Source: Filimonas lacunae (lineage in GTDB: Bacteria > Bacteroidota > Bacteroidia > Chitinophagales > Chitinophagaceae). Taken from it: DNA of 64,000 bases. Position numbers and translations under genes: made by a program. The stretch covers positions 4,836,001-4,900,000 of the forward strand of contig NZ_AP017422.1 of the NCBI RefSeq assembly GCF_002355595.1, in the 5' to 3' direction. How positions within the stretch are numbered: position 1 is the stretch's first letter; every line of letters starts with the position of its first letter. Under the pieces are notes generated by a model. That model searched no databases. It was not told the origin of the DNA and was given only the letters and a program-made list of their open reading frames with translations. This document shows positions 36,376 through 45,100 of this stretch, in pieces.

Positions 36376-36678
36376 ATGTCAGCAGGGAAAGCAAAAGCAG
36401 ATAGAGGAGGGAGAAACAGGCAAAAATTATCTTATTTAAAGGCTGAGTTTGAAGCAGAAAGAATAACCAGCTGGAACCAGGTATTTGCTTTTTATGCAGT
36501 AAGCACCATTGCGGTTGATTTAGGAATACATTTTCACACCTTTCAAAAAAAGGTAAAAAACAACCGTCTTTTTACATTGGATGAGTTAATACGCTTTGCC
36601 GAGAATATTAATGTTGATCATCGCATCATAATCAGTTTTGCTACAGATCAGGTTGGTGTAAAAAGAAAAGAATTGTAA
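36376..36678 (+). CDS. Small HTH-like protein, copy 1
   Basis: 100 residues from ATG 36376; an in-frame ATG at 36334 would add 14 residues, but alignment with the paralogue at 37204 supports the later start (MSAGKAKA versus MSTAKVKA). The core AVSTIAVDLGIHFHTFQKKVKNNRLFTLDELIRFAENINVD reads as an XRE-like helix-turn-helix (given here in part as TIAVDLGIHFHTFQKKV and FTLDELIRFA). Probably a DNA-binding regulator; no named family recognised. It shares about three-quarters of its residues with copy 2. Confidence 0.75.
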   Translation: MSAGKAKADRGGRNRQKLSYLKAEFEAERITSWNQVFAFYAVSTIAVDLGIHFHTFQKKVKNNRLFTLDELIRFAENINVDHRIIISFATDQVGVKRKEL

Positions 36679-37203
36679 CAAACCCACGCTCCTTACTTAT
36701 GTGCGAAATATGGGCCGTAAAAAATAGGAGCTAACTGTGCTTTCTTATCCCCGTAATACCCCATTGTAGTACTATGGAATGCCCTTTCCAGTAAAAGGCC
36801 AGGGAAGTGTAATGTTATATTGAACCGGCTCCATAATAACTATCTACTGTAACCGGCTTCTAACAGGTTGCCTGTTAAGCAATCATTCCTGTGCATAGTA
36901 AATACAGATGGCCAGTATTTGTAAAGGTGTTCTGTTGTACATACTGGCACGATATTCACCCTATAATGCTGCCATTCATGCTCACTGGTATAAAGTACAG
37001 CTTGCAAAAATGATCTGCGTTACAAAAAGGCAGGCCTGAATCTCTGAAAATACAGGAGGGCGATCTGATAATACAATTGTCATCAATTTACTCACTACAA
37101 TAAGTATTTCACTTATATATACAAATACATCACTTGTAATGTGATACATTCAATGGATTTGAATAATTGAAATGCTACTTTTTCGCAGGAAAAAATAGAA
37201 AAA
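36679..37203. other. Spacer between the two paralogous HTH genes
   Basis: No gene seen in 525 bp. The last 180 bp repeat the upstream context of copy 1: the GGCAGGCCTGAATCT block, AATAAGTATTT, a TACACTT/ATCACTT segment and the CTACTTTTTCGCAGGAAAAA box (37172-37196 versus 36345-36366). This supports duplication of gene plus control region. Confidence 0.6.
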
Positions 37204-37515
37204 ATGTCTACAGCGAAAGTTAAAGCGGAAAGTGGGGGGCGTAACCTGCAAAAATTATCCTATCTGAAGGCTGAATTTGATGCAGAAAGAATATCAAGCT
37301 GGGAGCAAGTATTCGCTTTTTATGCAGTAAGCACTATTGCTGTTGACTTAGGAATACACTACAATACTTTTCAACGAAAAGTGAAAACCAACCGCTTTTT
37401 TACATTAGATGAACTCATTCGTTTTGCGGGTATTATAAATGTAGACCATCGCCTGGTCATCAATTTTGTAGTAGACCAGATTGTGGTGAAAAAAGGGAAA
37501 GCGCAACCGGGTTAG
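37204..37515 (+). CDS. Small HTH-like protein, copy 2
   Basis: 103 residues, paralogue of the 36376 gene with conserved GGRN-QKLSYLKAEF, VFAFYAVSTIAVDLGIH and FTLDELIRFA. Differences concentrate in the recognition-helix area (YNTFQRKVKTNRF versus FHTFQKKVKNNRL) and the C-terminal tail. Probably a DNA-binding regulator. It converges on the hxlR gene with a gap of 5 nt. Confidence 0.75.
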   Translation: MSTAKVKAESGGRNLQKLSYLKAEFDAERISSWEQVFAFYAVSTIAVDLGIHYNTFQRKVKTNRFFTLDELIRFAGIINVDHRLVINFVVDQIVVKKGKAQPG

Positions 37516-37520
37516 CCCAT

Positions 37521-37889
37521 TCACTTTCCCATAATCAGCCTCCTGTGAGCGTCTCCCCATTCCCCCAGCTGTCCATAAATTTTATGCAATGTGCGCCCAT
37601 GCTCTGTAACCGCATATGCTACCACCGGCGGAAAAGCATCATACACTGTTCGGGTAATCAGCTTGTTTTGCTCCATTTCCTTCAGTTCTTTGGACAGTAC
37701 CCGGTCGGTAATGCCATTCACCTCTTTTGAAATCTGGCTAAATCGCTTGGGGGTAAAAGAAATAGCTATCAAAATAGGAAGTTTCCAACGGCCATTTAAT
37801 ACATCCAGCGCATCCTGCACAGGCAGCAGCAGTTTTTTGCAGTTCTCTTCCGTATGTGCAACCACCTCGTTTTCAGTCTCTTTTTTCAT
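37521..37889 (-). CDS. HxlR-family transcriptional regulator
   Basis: 122 residues with the HxlR winged helix: DALDVLNGRWKLPILIAI, PKRFSQISKEVNGITDRVLS, KELKEMEQNKLITRTVY, PPVVAYAVTEHGRTL. A single Cys near residue 17 lies where redox- or quinone-sensing members carry a reactive Cys. It is divergent from azoR across 102 bp, so azoR is the probable target. Confidence 0.9.
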   Translation of the reverse strand: MKKETENEVVAHTEENCKKLLLPVQDALDVLNGRWKLPILIAISFTPKRFSQISKEVNGITDRVLSKELKEMEQNKLITRTVYDAFPPVVAYAVTEHGRTLHKIYGQLGEWGDAHRRLIMGK

Positions 37890-37901
37890 CTTTCACCGCT
37901 T

Positions 37902-37930
37902 TACTATACAAAGGTATAGCACTATCCAAA
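37902..37930 (-). promoter_or_regulatory. Dyad over the hxlR -7 element in the hxlR/azoR gap
   Basis: CTATAC-AAAG-GTATAG is a perfect 6-bp inverted repeat at about 37903-37918, overlapping TACCTTTG (37916-37909, minus strand), a good -7 match for hxlR. CTATC-CAAACA-GATAG follows at about 37922-37937. No -33 TTTG at normal spacing was found. It is a candidate HxlR operator. Confidence 0.5.
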
Positions 37931-37991
37931 CAGATAGCTACGTACACCCCGTCCTCAATGTCAATAATTTGGCACTCTAATTTTAAGAAAG

Positions 37992-38588
37992 ATGAAGATA
38001 CTACACCTGATTTCAAGTCCACGAGGGGCAGATTCTGTAAGCATACAGTTAGGCAATGCAATAGTGGAAAAACTACAGGCAGCCTATCCTGACAGCACAG
38101 TAACTACACGTGATTTAACCATACACCCTTTTCCATACCTGGAAGAAGCACATCTGCAATCCTTTTTTACCACACCCGAACAACGTACCCCTGCATTGGA
38201 AGCAGCCGTAAAGCATTCCGATGAAGCCATTGCGCAGTTGAAAACAGTGGACATTATCGTTATAGGCGCCCCTATGTATAATTTCACTATCCCTTCTACG
38301 CTTAAATCGTGGATTGATCATATCGCCCGTGCAGGAGAAACTTTCAGCTACAGCGAAAAAGGCCCGGAAGGATTGATAAAAGGGAAAAAAGTATATCTGG
38401 CTATTGCAGAAGGCGCCATTTACTCCGAAGGTCCTATGAAAGCATACGATTTTGTAGAACCTTACCTCCGCGCTGTGCTTGGCTTTATGGGTATGACTGA
38501 AGTAATTGCCGTACGTGCAGAAGGCGTAAAAATACCCACCGTGCAGGAAAAAGCACTGGAAAAAGCCATTGCCAGCATACCCGTATAA
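37992..38588 (+). CDS. azoR: FMN-dependent NADH:quinone/azo oxidoreductase (AzoR type)
   Basis: 198 residues, flavodoxin-like fold: SSPRGADSVSIQLGNAIVEKL binds FMN phosphate, GAPMYNFTIPSTLKSWIDHI and AGETFSYSEKGPEGL are AzoR signatures, and a YLRAVLGFMGM segment follows. It reduces quinones and azo compounds with NAD(P)H, protecting from electrophile stress. A divergent HxlR regulator is the standard arrangement. A 14-bp hairpin follows the stop. Confidence 0.92.
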   Translation: MKILHLISSPRGADSVSIQLGNAIVEKLQAAYPDSTVTTRDLTIHPFPYLEEAHLQSFFTTPEQRTPALEAAVKHSDEAIAQLKTVDIIVIGAPMYNFTIPSTLKSWIDHIARAGETFSYSEKGPEGLIKGKKVYLAIAEGAIYSEGPMKAYDFVEPYLRAVLGFMGMTEVIAVRAEGVKIPTVQEKALEKAIASIPV

Positions 38589-38610
38589 TGAAGCGTTTGT
38601 ATTCAACAAA

Positions 38611-38648
38611 ACAATAGCACAGGAAACATAAAACTCCTGTGCTATTGT
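38611..38648. terminator. Hairpin after azoR
   Basis: ACAATAGCACAGGA (38611-38624) pairs perfectly with TCCTGTGCTATTGT (38635-38648) around a 10-nt loop. It starts 22 nt after the azoR stop. No long T-run follows on the plus strand. Confidence 0.7.
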
Positions 38649-38736
38649 ATGCAAGCTAACGGATATAATTACACTCATCACTGTCCGGCTTCTCTAACAC
38701 CCTATTCTCACTAAAAACTGAACTTACCGGTTTTCG

Positions 38737-39093
38737 GTCGGATCAGACGGAGTTTCCGTTGGATCCAACCGAAAACCAGTTTGCCCAAACAAGCTATCAG
38801 TTGGGCCCAACCGGACTTTCGTTTGCGCAAATCTTTTTCCTGTTCGTTCAAACAGGGTTTTCGTTCTCTCAAACGGAAACTCTGTTTGGCCAAACCGCCT
38901 TTCTGTTTGACCAAACCGTAAACCGGCCGGATCGGATGTTTTTTCCGTTTGGACAAATTTATCATCGGTACGTTCAAACGAACATTCCGTTTGAAAGAAC
39001 AGAGGTCTTGTTCGGTCCAACCATCCTTCCGTCTGATCCAACCCTCTTCCCGTTCGCACGAATATTTTTTCCGTCGGGCAAAATTTCACACCC
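38737..39093. repeat. 21-bp array C, palindromic core GTTTGNNCAAAC
   Basis: Cutting from 38737 in steps of 21 gives 17 units, nearly all starting with GT and ending in TTCC/TTTC, with core GTTTGGCCAAAC (38884), GTTTGACCAAAC (38905), GTTTGCCCAAAC (38779), GTTCGTTCAAAC (38842) and close variants. Because the core is self-complementary and the period is seven codons, both strands read as heptapeptides of the F-x-Q-T type without stops. I do not regard these frames as genes: no start context, no conserved protein fold, and degeneracy tracks DNA symmetry. The array lies between the azoR hairpin and the stop of the 39095 gene. Confidence 0.85.
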
Positions 39094-39094
39094 A

Positions 39095-39754
39095 TTATTT
39101 ACTAAAAGCAGGTAAACCTTCTGCCTCCGGCTTCCAGCTGACTTCCTTCTCTAAAAGCGCCAGCATCTCCCTTACCACCGTTAACGAGTGAGCAGGAAAA
39201 GCGGCATCATATACAGCATCTTCCGCTTTATTCATAAGTACACCTTCTGTAAAAGAACTATCATACGGGTCAGAAGCCCAATCATCCGCTGCCGACTTCC
39301 CTTCTTTCATTAACCTGTCCGCAATAATAGTTTCCCGCATGCCGGTTGCGCCAGTTTCTATGGCTTCCACTTTCACCACATAACTACAGTTTTTAAAAGG
39401 AAATGTCAGCGCCCCAACATACAGTATCCCCCCTCCCTCCTGCTTTGACTTTACAATAGTTTTTACATAAGGAAGACTACGTTGCCTAACCACTTCTACT
39501 TCAATAATACCCGTATTCATACCTATCATCAAACGCCTGTAATATTTCCGGAGCAGGTTTACATCTTTAATGGAAGGAAGATCTGGTGATAGTTGAAAAA
39601 AATGCAAGGAAAGCGCTTTGGTATGTTCCTCATTTCTCCACCGCCGCGCAGTGGCGTCGTTGGTGATTTTTTCCCAGCCCGGATCGGGTACTATAAAAAA
39701 GGATATATCCGCTTTTGCTTTTTTGGAAAACAGGGATTGTAAAAAAGAAAACAT
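39095..39754 (-). CDS. Hypothetical cytoplasmic protein
   Basis: 219 residues, no signal peptide or membrane segment beyond a short hydrophobic start (MFSFLQSLFSKK). Mixed alpha/beta composition; notable segments are DISFFIVPDPGWEKI, RKYYRRLMIGMNTGIIEVEV, GGGILYVGALTFPF and ADDWASDPYDSS. No family recognised. Its stop lies one unit after the 21-bp array C, so the array occupies its 3' flank. Confidence 0.75.
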   Translation of the reverse strand: MFSFLQSLFSKKAKADISFFIVPDPGWEKITNDATARRWRNEEHTKALSLHFFQLSPDLPSIKDVNLLRKYYRRLMIGMNTGIIEVEVVRQRSLPYVKTIVKSKQEGGGILYVGALTFPFKNCSYVVKVEAIETGATGMRETIIADRLMKEGKSAADDWASDPYDSSFTEGVLMNKAEDAVYDAAFPAHSLTVVREMLALLEKEVSWKPEAEGLPAFSK

Positions 39755-39882
39755 GATGCGTCAGGATTTTAAATAATACCCGCTAAAGATATCTCAAAAC
39801 AAAATAAACAACAGCTGCCCTGTAACATTTACAGCATATATCCGTATACAATGGTAAATTTAAAGCCCAAGCACCTTCCGGA

Positions 39883-41409
39883 ATGAATAAAAGAACCATA
39901 CTACTGCTCGCTTTTGTACTGCTTAAATTTATTTTACAATACCAGCTGGTAAACCCTGTATACGAACTCCAGCGAGATGAATACCTGCACCTGGATCAGG
40001 CCAACCACCTTGCCTGGGGCTACCTATCTGTTCCGCCCTTCACGTCCTGGATATCTTATATCATCCAACTACTGGGCAACACCCTATTCTGGATACGCTT
40101 TTTCCCTGCCCTGTTCGGGATACTTACCATTGTAATGGTATGGAAAACCATCACAGCATTAAACGGCAGCACATTTGCACATATACTCGGCGCAACCGGT
40201 GTGCTACTATCTACCTTATTACGACTAAACATATTATACCAGCCGAACGCATTTGATGTACTTAGCTGGATGACACTATACTATTGTTTTATCCGCTATC
40301 AGCAGTCAGAAAAATCTAAATGGCTATACATCGGCGCTGTAGTGTTTGCGCTGGGTTTCTTAAACAAATACAATATTCTGTTCCTGGTGATGGGCCTTAT
40401 ACCCGCCATCCTCCTTACCACTCAACGTAAATTACTGGTTCGGAAAGAGCTGTACCTGTCCATGCTGTTAGCACTTGTTCTTATACTGCCTAACCTGTTA
40501 TGGCAATACCACAACCATTTTCCGGTAATACACCACATGAAGGAACTCAATGAGCGGCAACTGGTGCATGTAAAAACCTCCAACTTTTTAAAAGCACAGC
40601 TACTGTTCTATGCAGGCGCTTTGTATATGATACTTGCCGCAGCATGGGCATTACTGCGCTATAAACCTTTTCAGCCACATCGCTCTTTCTTCTGGTCACT
40701 CATATCTACACTGGCAATATTTATATGCTTCCACGCGAAAGATTACTATGCTATAGGTTTATACCCTGTATACATTGCCTTTGGCGCTGTATACCTGGCC
40801 GATATCATCCCTGTGGCGCAACGCAAATACTGGTATCCCATCACCCTGCTTATACCTTTACTCATTTCTATCCGGCTTTTCCAGGTAGCCTTTCCCAATA
40901 AAACCCCGGAATACATTATCGCTAATCCGGAACAATTTAAAAGATTTGGTATGCTTCGCTGGGAAGATGGTAAAGACCATACATTGCCCTTAGACTACGC
41001 CGACATGCTGGGCTGGAAAGAACTGGCCCATAAAGTAGATTCGATATATGCTACTATACCCGGCAACGAAGAAACACTGGTACTATGCGACAACTACGGA
41101 CAAACCGGGGCCATTAACTATTATACACACAAAGGTATTAAAGCAGTATCTTTTAATGCCGACTATATTAACTGGTTTGATCTTAGCAAGCAATACCGCA
41201 ACCTGATACGCGTAAAAGACTACGAAAGCGCTCATGAAGAAATGGCCGAAACCAGCCCTTATTTTAAAACGGCTCAGGTAGCAGGCCAGATAGAGAATAA
41301 AAACGCCCGTGAATATGGCGCAACTATATTCCTGTTCACCGGCGCCACTGTCAATATCAATGATAAGATTAAACAGGAAATTGCAGAAACAAAAAGCAAG
41401 TGGCGATAA
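39883..41409 (+). CDS. GT39-like (ArnT/PMT) membrane glycosyltransferase
   Basis: 508 residues with about ten transmembrane helices in the first 340 residues and a soluble C-terminal domain. The first loop carries ELQRDEYLHLDQANHLAWGY, with the Asp/Glu of the GT-C fold, followed by PPFTSWISYI, both typical of Bacteroidota PMT_2/GT39-like proteins. It should transfer a sugar from a polyprenyl-phosphate donor to lipid or protein outside the membrane; the acceptor is unknown. It converges on the dodecin gene and shares a hairpin with it. Confidence 0.87.
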   Translation: MNKRTILLLAFVLLKFILQYQLVNPVYELQRDEYLHLDQANHLAWGYLSVPPFTSWISYIIQLLGNTLFWIRFFPALFGILTIVMVWKTITALNGSTFAHILGATGVLLSTLLRLNILYQPNAFDVLSWMTLYYCFIRYQQSEKSKWLYIGAVVFALGFLNKYNILFLVMGLIPAILLTTQRKLLVRKELYLSMLLALVLILPNLLWQYHNHFPVIHHMKELNERQLVHVKTSNFLKAQLLFYAGALYMILAAAWALLRYKPFQPHRSFFWSLISTLAIFICFHAKDYYAIGLYPVYIAFGAVYLADIIPVAQRKYWYPITLLIPLLISIRLFQVAFPNKTPEYIIANPEQFKRFGMLRWEDGKDHTLPLDYADMLGWKELAHKVDSIYATIPGNEETLVLCDNYGQTGAINYYTHKGIKAVSFNADYINWFDLSKQYRNLIRVKDYESAHEEMAETSPYFKTAQVAGQIENKNAREYGATIFLFTGATVNINDKIKQEIAETKSKWR

Positions 41410-41417
41410 AATGAAAA

Positions 41418-41440
41418 GTACCTGCCTAATGGGCAGGTAC
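41418..41440. terminator. Bidirectional hairpin between the glycosyltransferase and dodecin genes
   Basis: GTACCTGCC (41418-41426), loop TAATG, GGCAGGTAC (41432-41440), 9 perfect pairs. The dodecin stop codon starts in the arm and ends in the loop. T-rich flanks on both strands (ATCTTTTTG plus strand; CTTTTCATTTT minus strand) suit termination in both directions. Confidence 0.7.
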
Positions 41441-41836
41441 AAAATCTTTTTGATTGGCAGGCTGCGCCACCTCTTCCTCTGTAGCTACCTCTTCTTCTAC
41501 AGCCACCTGCTGTTTTTCCTCCGGTTGAGTAGCAACCGCTTCTTCCTGCCTGGGCACTTTTAACTGATGCTCTGACGTGTTTTCTGTTGAAACAACTTCC
41601 TCAGCCTGATTTTCACCATTCCCCTGCTTGTTAACCTCATCCAACCGGAAAGATATTTTACAGATTAAACCGTAACTGCTGATCTTTCCATCCTGCACAT
41701 GCGCCTTTATATCTTTCACATATACCGAATCGATATTACGCACAGTTTTAGAAGCTTCCGCCACAGCCTGCTGCAGCGCATCTTCTATACCTTTTTCAGA
41801 AGTGGCAATCACTTCTATTACTTTTACGATGCTCAT
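41426..41836 (-). CDS. Dodecin-like flavin-binding protein with long acidic tail
   Basis: 136 residues. Residues 1-66 are a complete dodecin: VKVIEVIATSEKGIEDALQQAV, ASKTVRNIDSVYVKDIKAHV (quoted in part) and GLICKISFRLD. Dodecins are normally about 65-75 residues and form dodecameric flavin stores. Here residues 67-136 add a Glu/Gln/Val-rich tail (EEVVSTEN, QPEEKQQVAVEEEVATEEE) with no predicted fold, likely disordered and strongly acidic. The usual flavin-stacking Trp after the first strand is not obvious, so cargo may differ. Confidence 0.85.
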   Translation of the reverse strand: MSIVKVIEVIATSEKGIEDALQQAVAEASKTVRNIDSVYVKDIKAHVQDGKISSYGLICKISFRLDEVNKQGNGENQAEEVVSTENTSEHQLKVPRQEEAVATQPEEKQQVAVEEEVATEEEVAQPANQKDFVPAH

Positions 41837-41977
41837 AGGATGTACATTTTAAACAGGTGCTGCAATTACCATTCCCTCACATGCCCCATTTAAATCACTG
41901 ATGTTTAATAAGATTAGCGGGGAATTATTACCGCAGCACCACCCCGTATTATATTTTTTTAACCCATCCGATATTTT

Positions 41978-42007
41978 TTTGACGGAAACAAAAAGCTTCT
42001 ATATTTG
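41978..42007 (+). promoter_or_regulatory. Promoter of PUL 2
   Basis: TTTG (41978-41981), 18 bp, TATATTTG (42000-42007): a good match to the Bacteroidota consensus. The start of transcription would fall inside the operator directly downstream. Confidence 0.78.
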
Positions 42008-42027
42008 TAGTATAGAATAGTATAGAA
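42008..42027 (+). promoter_or_regulatory. Tandem operator TAGTATAGAA x2 at PUL 2
   Basis: TAGTATAGAA occurs twice head-to-tail, directly abutting the -7 element. Nearly the same sequence follows the -7 element of the GntR-type regulator gene (61834-61815, minus strand). This is the likely binding site of that regulator, placed to block transcription start. Confidence 0.75.
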
Positions 42028-42145
42028 CTACTCTAGTGAACGAAAACTATAAGCCGTATTAAGATGATTGCTCTGCCTTCCCACAAAGAAGACTACAGGT
42101 AATCTATTACCATTATCCATTGACTATTCAAAGATTGCTTCAATT

Positions 42146-45100
42146 ATGAAAAGTAAATCTAGCTGCTATTGTTTGTGCCTGTTGTTTACACTGCTGGCAT
42201 CCCTGCAGGCACTGTCACAATCCACCACACGCACCGTTACCGTCACAGGAACGGTCAAAGACACTTCGGGCAAAATACTCGAAGGAGCCAGCATTATTGC
42301 CAATGCTAAAAAAGCAACTGCTACCAGTTCTGACCAGAACGGCCGTTTTATATTGGACGTTCCGGTAGGGTCGGATGTGGTGGTGGCTTTTGTAGGTTTT
42401 GTAGAACAGCATTTTACCATCAATAGCGACACCCGCACATTGGAGGTAACACTCAAACCCATTGCTACCAGCGGTGACGAGGTGGTAGTAACTGCCTTTG
42501 GGCGCAGGCAACGGAAAGAAGCCGTAGTAGGCTCTGTATCTACTATTAACCCGGGCCAGTTAAAAATTCCCGCCAGCAACCTCACCAATGCCATGGCAGG
42601 GCAGGTAGCGGGTGTAATAGCCTTCCAGCGCGCGGGCCAGCCCGGTGCTGATAATTCCCAGTTTTTTATTCGGGGCGTTACCACCTTAGGCTATAGCGCC
42701 AGCCCTTTAATACTGGTAGACAACGTAGAGCTCACCGCCAGCGACCTGGCACGCTTACAGGTAGATGACATTGCCAGCTTTTCTATATTAAAAGACGCCA
42801 GTGCTGCCGCCCTTTACGGCGCCCGTGGCGCTAATGGAGTGATACTGGTTACTACCAAAGAAGGAAAACCAGGCAAAGCCAGGATTAACATAAGGCTGGA
42901 AAACTCTATATCCAAAGCCACTAAAAACATTCAGCTGGCCGATCCTATTACTTATATGAAAGCGTATAACGAAGCCATTACCACACGCGACCCGCTGGCA
43001 ACTCCCTTCTATACGCCCAACCAGATATTAAACACACAAGCCACCATTGACAAAGCGCCTGGCAGCAACCCTTATATATACCCGGCCGTAGACTGGATGA
43101 GCATGCTGTTTAAAAATCAAACCACCACCCGCAGGGCCAATTTCAGCGTATCGGGTGGTAACGATGTTACCAAATATTATATCGCCGGTTCTTATAACCG
43201 CGACAATGGTATATTACAGGTAAACCCTGTGAACAATTTCAACTCAGGAATGAAGTTTGAAAACTATCAGCTTCGTTCTAACCTGAATGTAAAGGTTACC
43301 AAAACAACAGAGATTGTAGTACGCTTATGGGGCAACTTCAACGACTACACCGGACCTATTTCCAAAGACAGTAATTCGCTGGCCACCGACCTATACAGCA
43401 AAGTATTACATACCAGCCCTGTGGCTTTCCCGGCTTTTTACGAGCCTGATAGCGCCACCCGTTTAAACAAACACATTCTGTTTGGCAACACCACCAATAA
43501 CGCATCAGGCAGCTTGCTGGACAACCCCTATGCCGATTTAATGCTGGGCTATAAAAGCTTTTCGGAGTCAAGGATGAGCGCGCAGTTTGAAGTAAACCAG
43601 AACCTGAGCGCCCTTACCAAAGGGCTTAGTTTCCGGGGCATTTTCAGCACCAACCGCTATTCTTATTTTGATCTCATGCGGGCTTACAAACCATTCTATT
43701 ATTCCGTTCAAAGCTACGACCCTAATGCCAACTACTACACCCTTCGCTGGCTTAACAACCAGCCCGGTGCGGCACAGGAGTTTCTCAGCTATTATGAAGG
43801 AGGTAAAAACATATATACTTTCATTTACTTACAGGGAACATTGGAATACAACCGCAGCTTTGGACAGCACAATGTGAGCGGTGCATTGGTAGGCACCCGC
43901 CAGCAAACCCAGCGCGGCAACTCCGGCAGCCTGCTGCAATCATTGCCCTACCGCAACCTGAACTATGCAGGCCGCGCCAGCTATGCGTATGCCAACAAAT
44001 ACTTTCTGGAAGCCAACTTTGGTTATAACGGATCAGAACGCTTTGCCAAAGACCACCGCTTCGGCTTTTTCCCAACTATCGGAGCAGGCTGGGTTATCTC
44101 TAACGAAAATTTCTGGAAAGGAGGTATTACAGATGTTATCACCCGTTTAAAACTGCGTGGCAGCTACGGCCTGGTAGGTAACGACAACATTGGCGACCAA
44201 CGCTTCTTTTACCTCTCCAGCGTAACGCCCGATGGCGGCCCCGGGGCAGTCTTCGGCTCAGGCAACAGCACTTCCATGAACGGCACCAGCATACAGGCGT
44301 ATCCTAACCCCGACGTTACCTGGGAAACTTCACAAAAAAGCAACCTGGCTGCCGAAATCACCCTGTTCAACAAAATGAACATTACTGCCGAAATATATCA
44401 CGAATACCGTTATAATATCTTAATCCCCCGCGGCTACATCCCTGTTACAGCAGGCATTGAAGGCAGTGCGCAGGACAACCTCAAGGCCAACCTGGGAACC
44501 GCTTACTCGCAGGGTTTAGACTTACACATCGATTACAAACAGGTATTCTCTAAAAACCTGCAGGCATCTGTAATGGCCAACCTTACGGTTACCAGCAACA
44601 AAGCAGGCCACTACGAAGAACCGGAATACAAATATGCTTACCGCTTTCAATCAGGCAAACCCATCAACCAGCAATTTGGCTATGTAGCAGAACGCCTGTT
44701 TGTAGATGACAAAGAAGCCGCCAACTCTCCCACCCAGTTATTCGGCGGCAACAGCCTACCCATGGGTGGTGATATCAAATACCGCGATATCAACAAAGAC
44801 GGTGTTATTACCTCCGACGACCAGGTACCACTGGGCCTGCCAACTACACCACAGGTAATATATGGCTTCGGCTTTTCTACCGTATACAAATCGTTTGACC
44901 TGAGTGCCTTTTTCCAGGGCCTGGCCAGAGAGTCCTTCTTTATAGATGCTTCTGCCACCGCCCCGTTTGTAGGCAATGCACAACTGCTGAAAGCCTACTC
45001 AGATAATCACTGGAGCGAAGAAAACCAGAACCTCTATGCTTTGTGGCCACGTTACTCGGCACAAACAGTAAGCAATAACACACAAAAAAGCAGCTGGTGG

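Larger units (their letters stand above)
41837..42145. other. Control region of PUL 2
   Basis: This 309-bp gap between dodecin and susC holds the PUL 2 promoter (41978-42007) and a tandem operator (42008-42027). The leader from the predicted start to the susC ATG is about 130 nt. No small gene seen. Confidence 0.75.

Noticed and set aside
36051..37203. Insertion sequence between the two HTH genes
   Set aside because: No transposase frame, no terminal inverted repeats found at the edges; the shared blocks are better explained by gene duplication.
38724..39115. Overlapping heptapeptide frames on both strands of array C as genes
   Set aside because: Both strands are equally open because each unit is self-complementary; there is no reason to prefer one and no fold is apparent.
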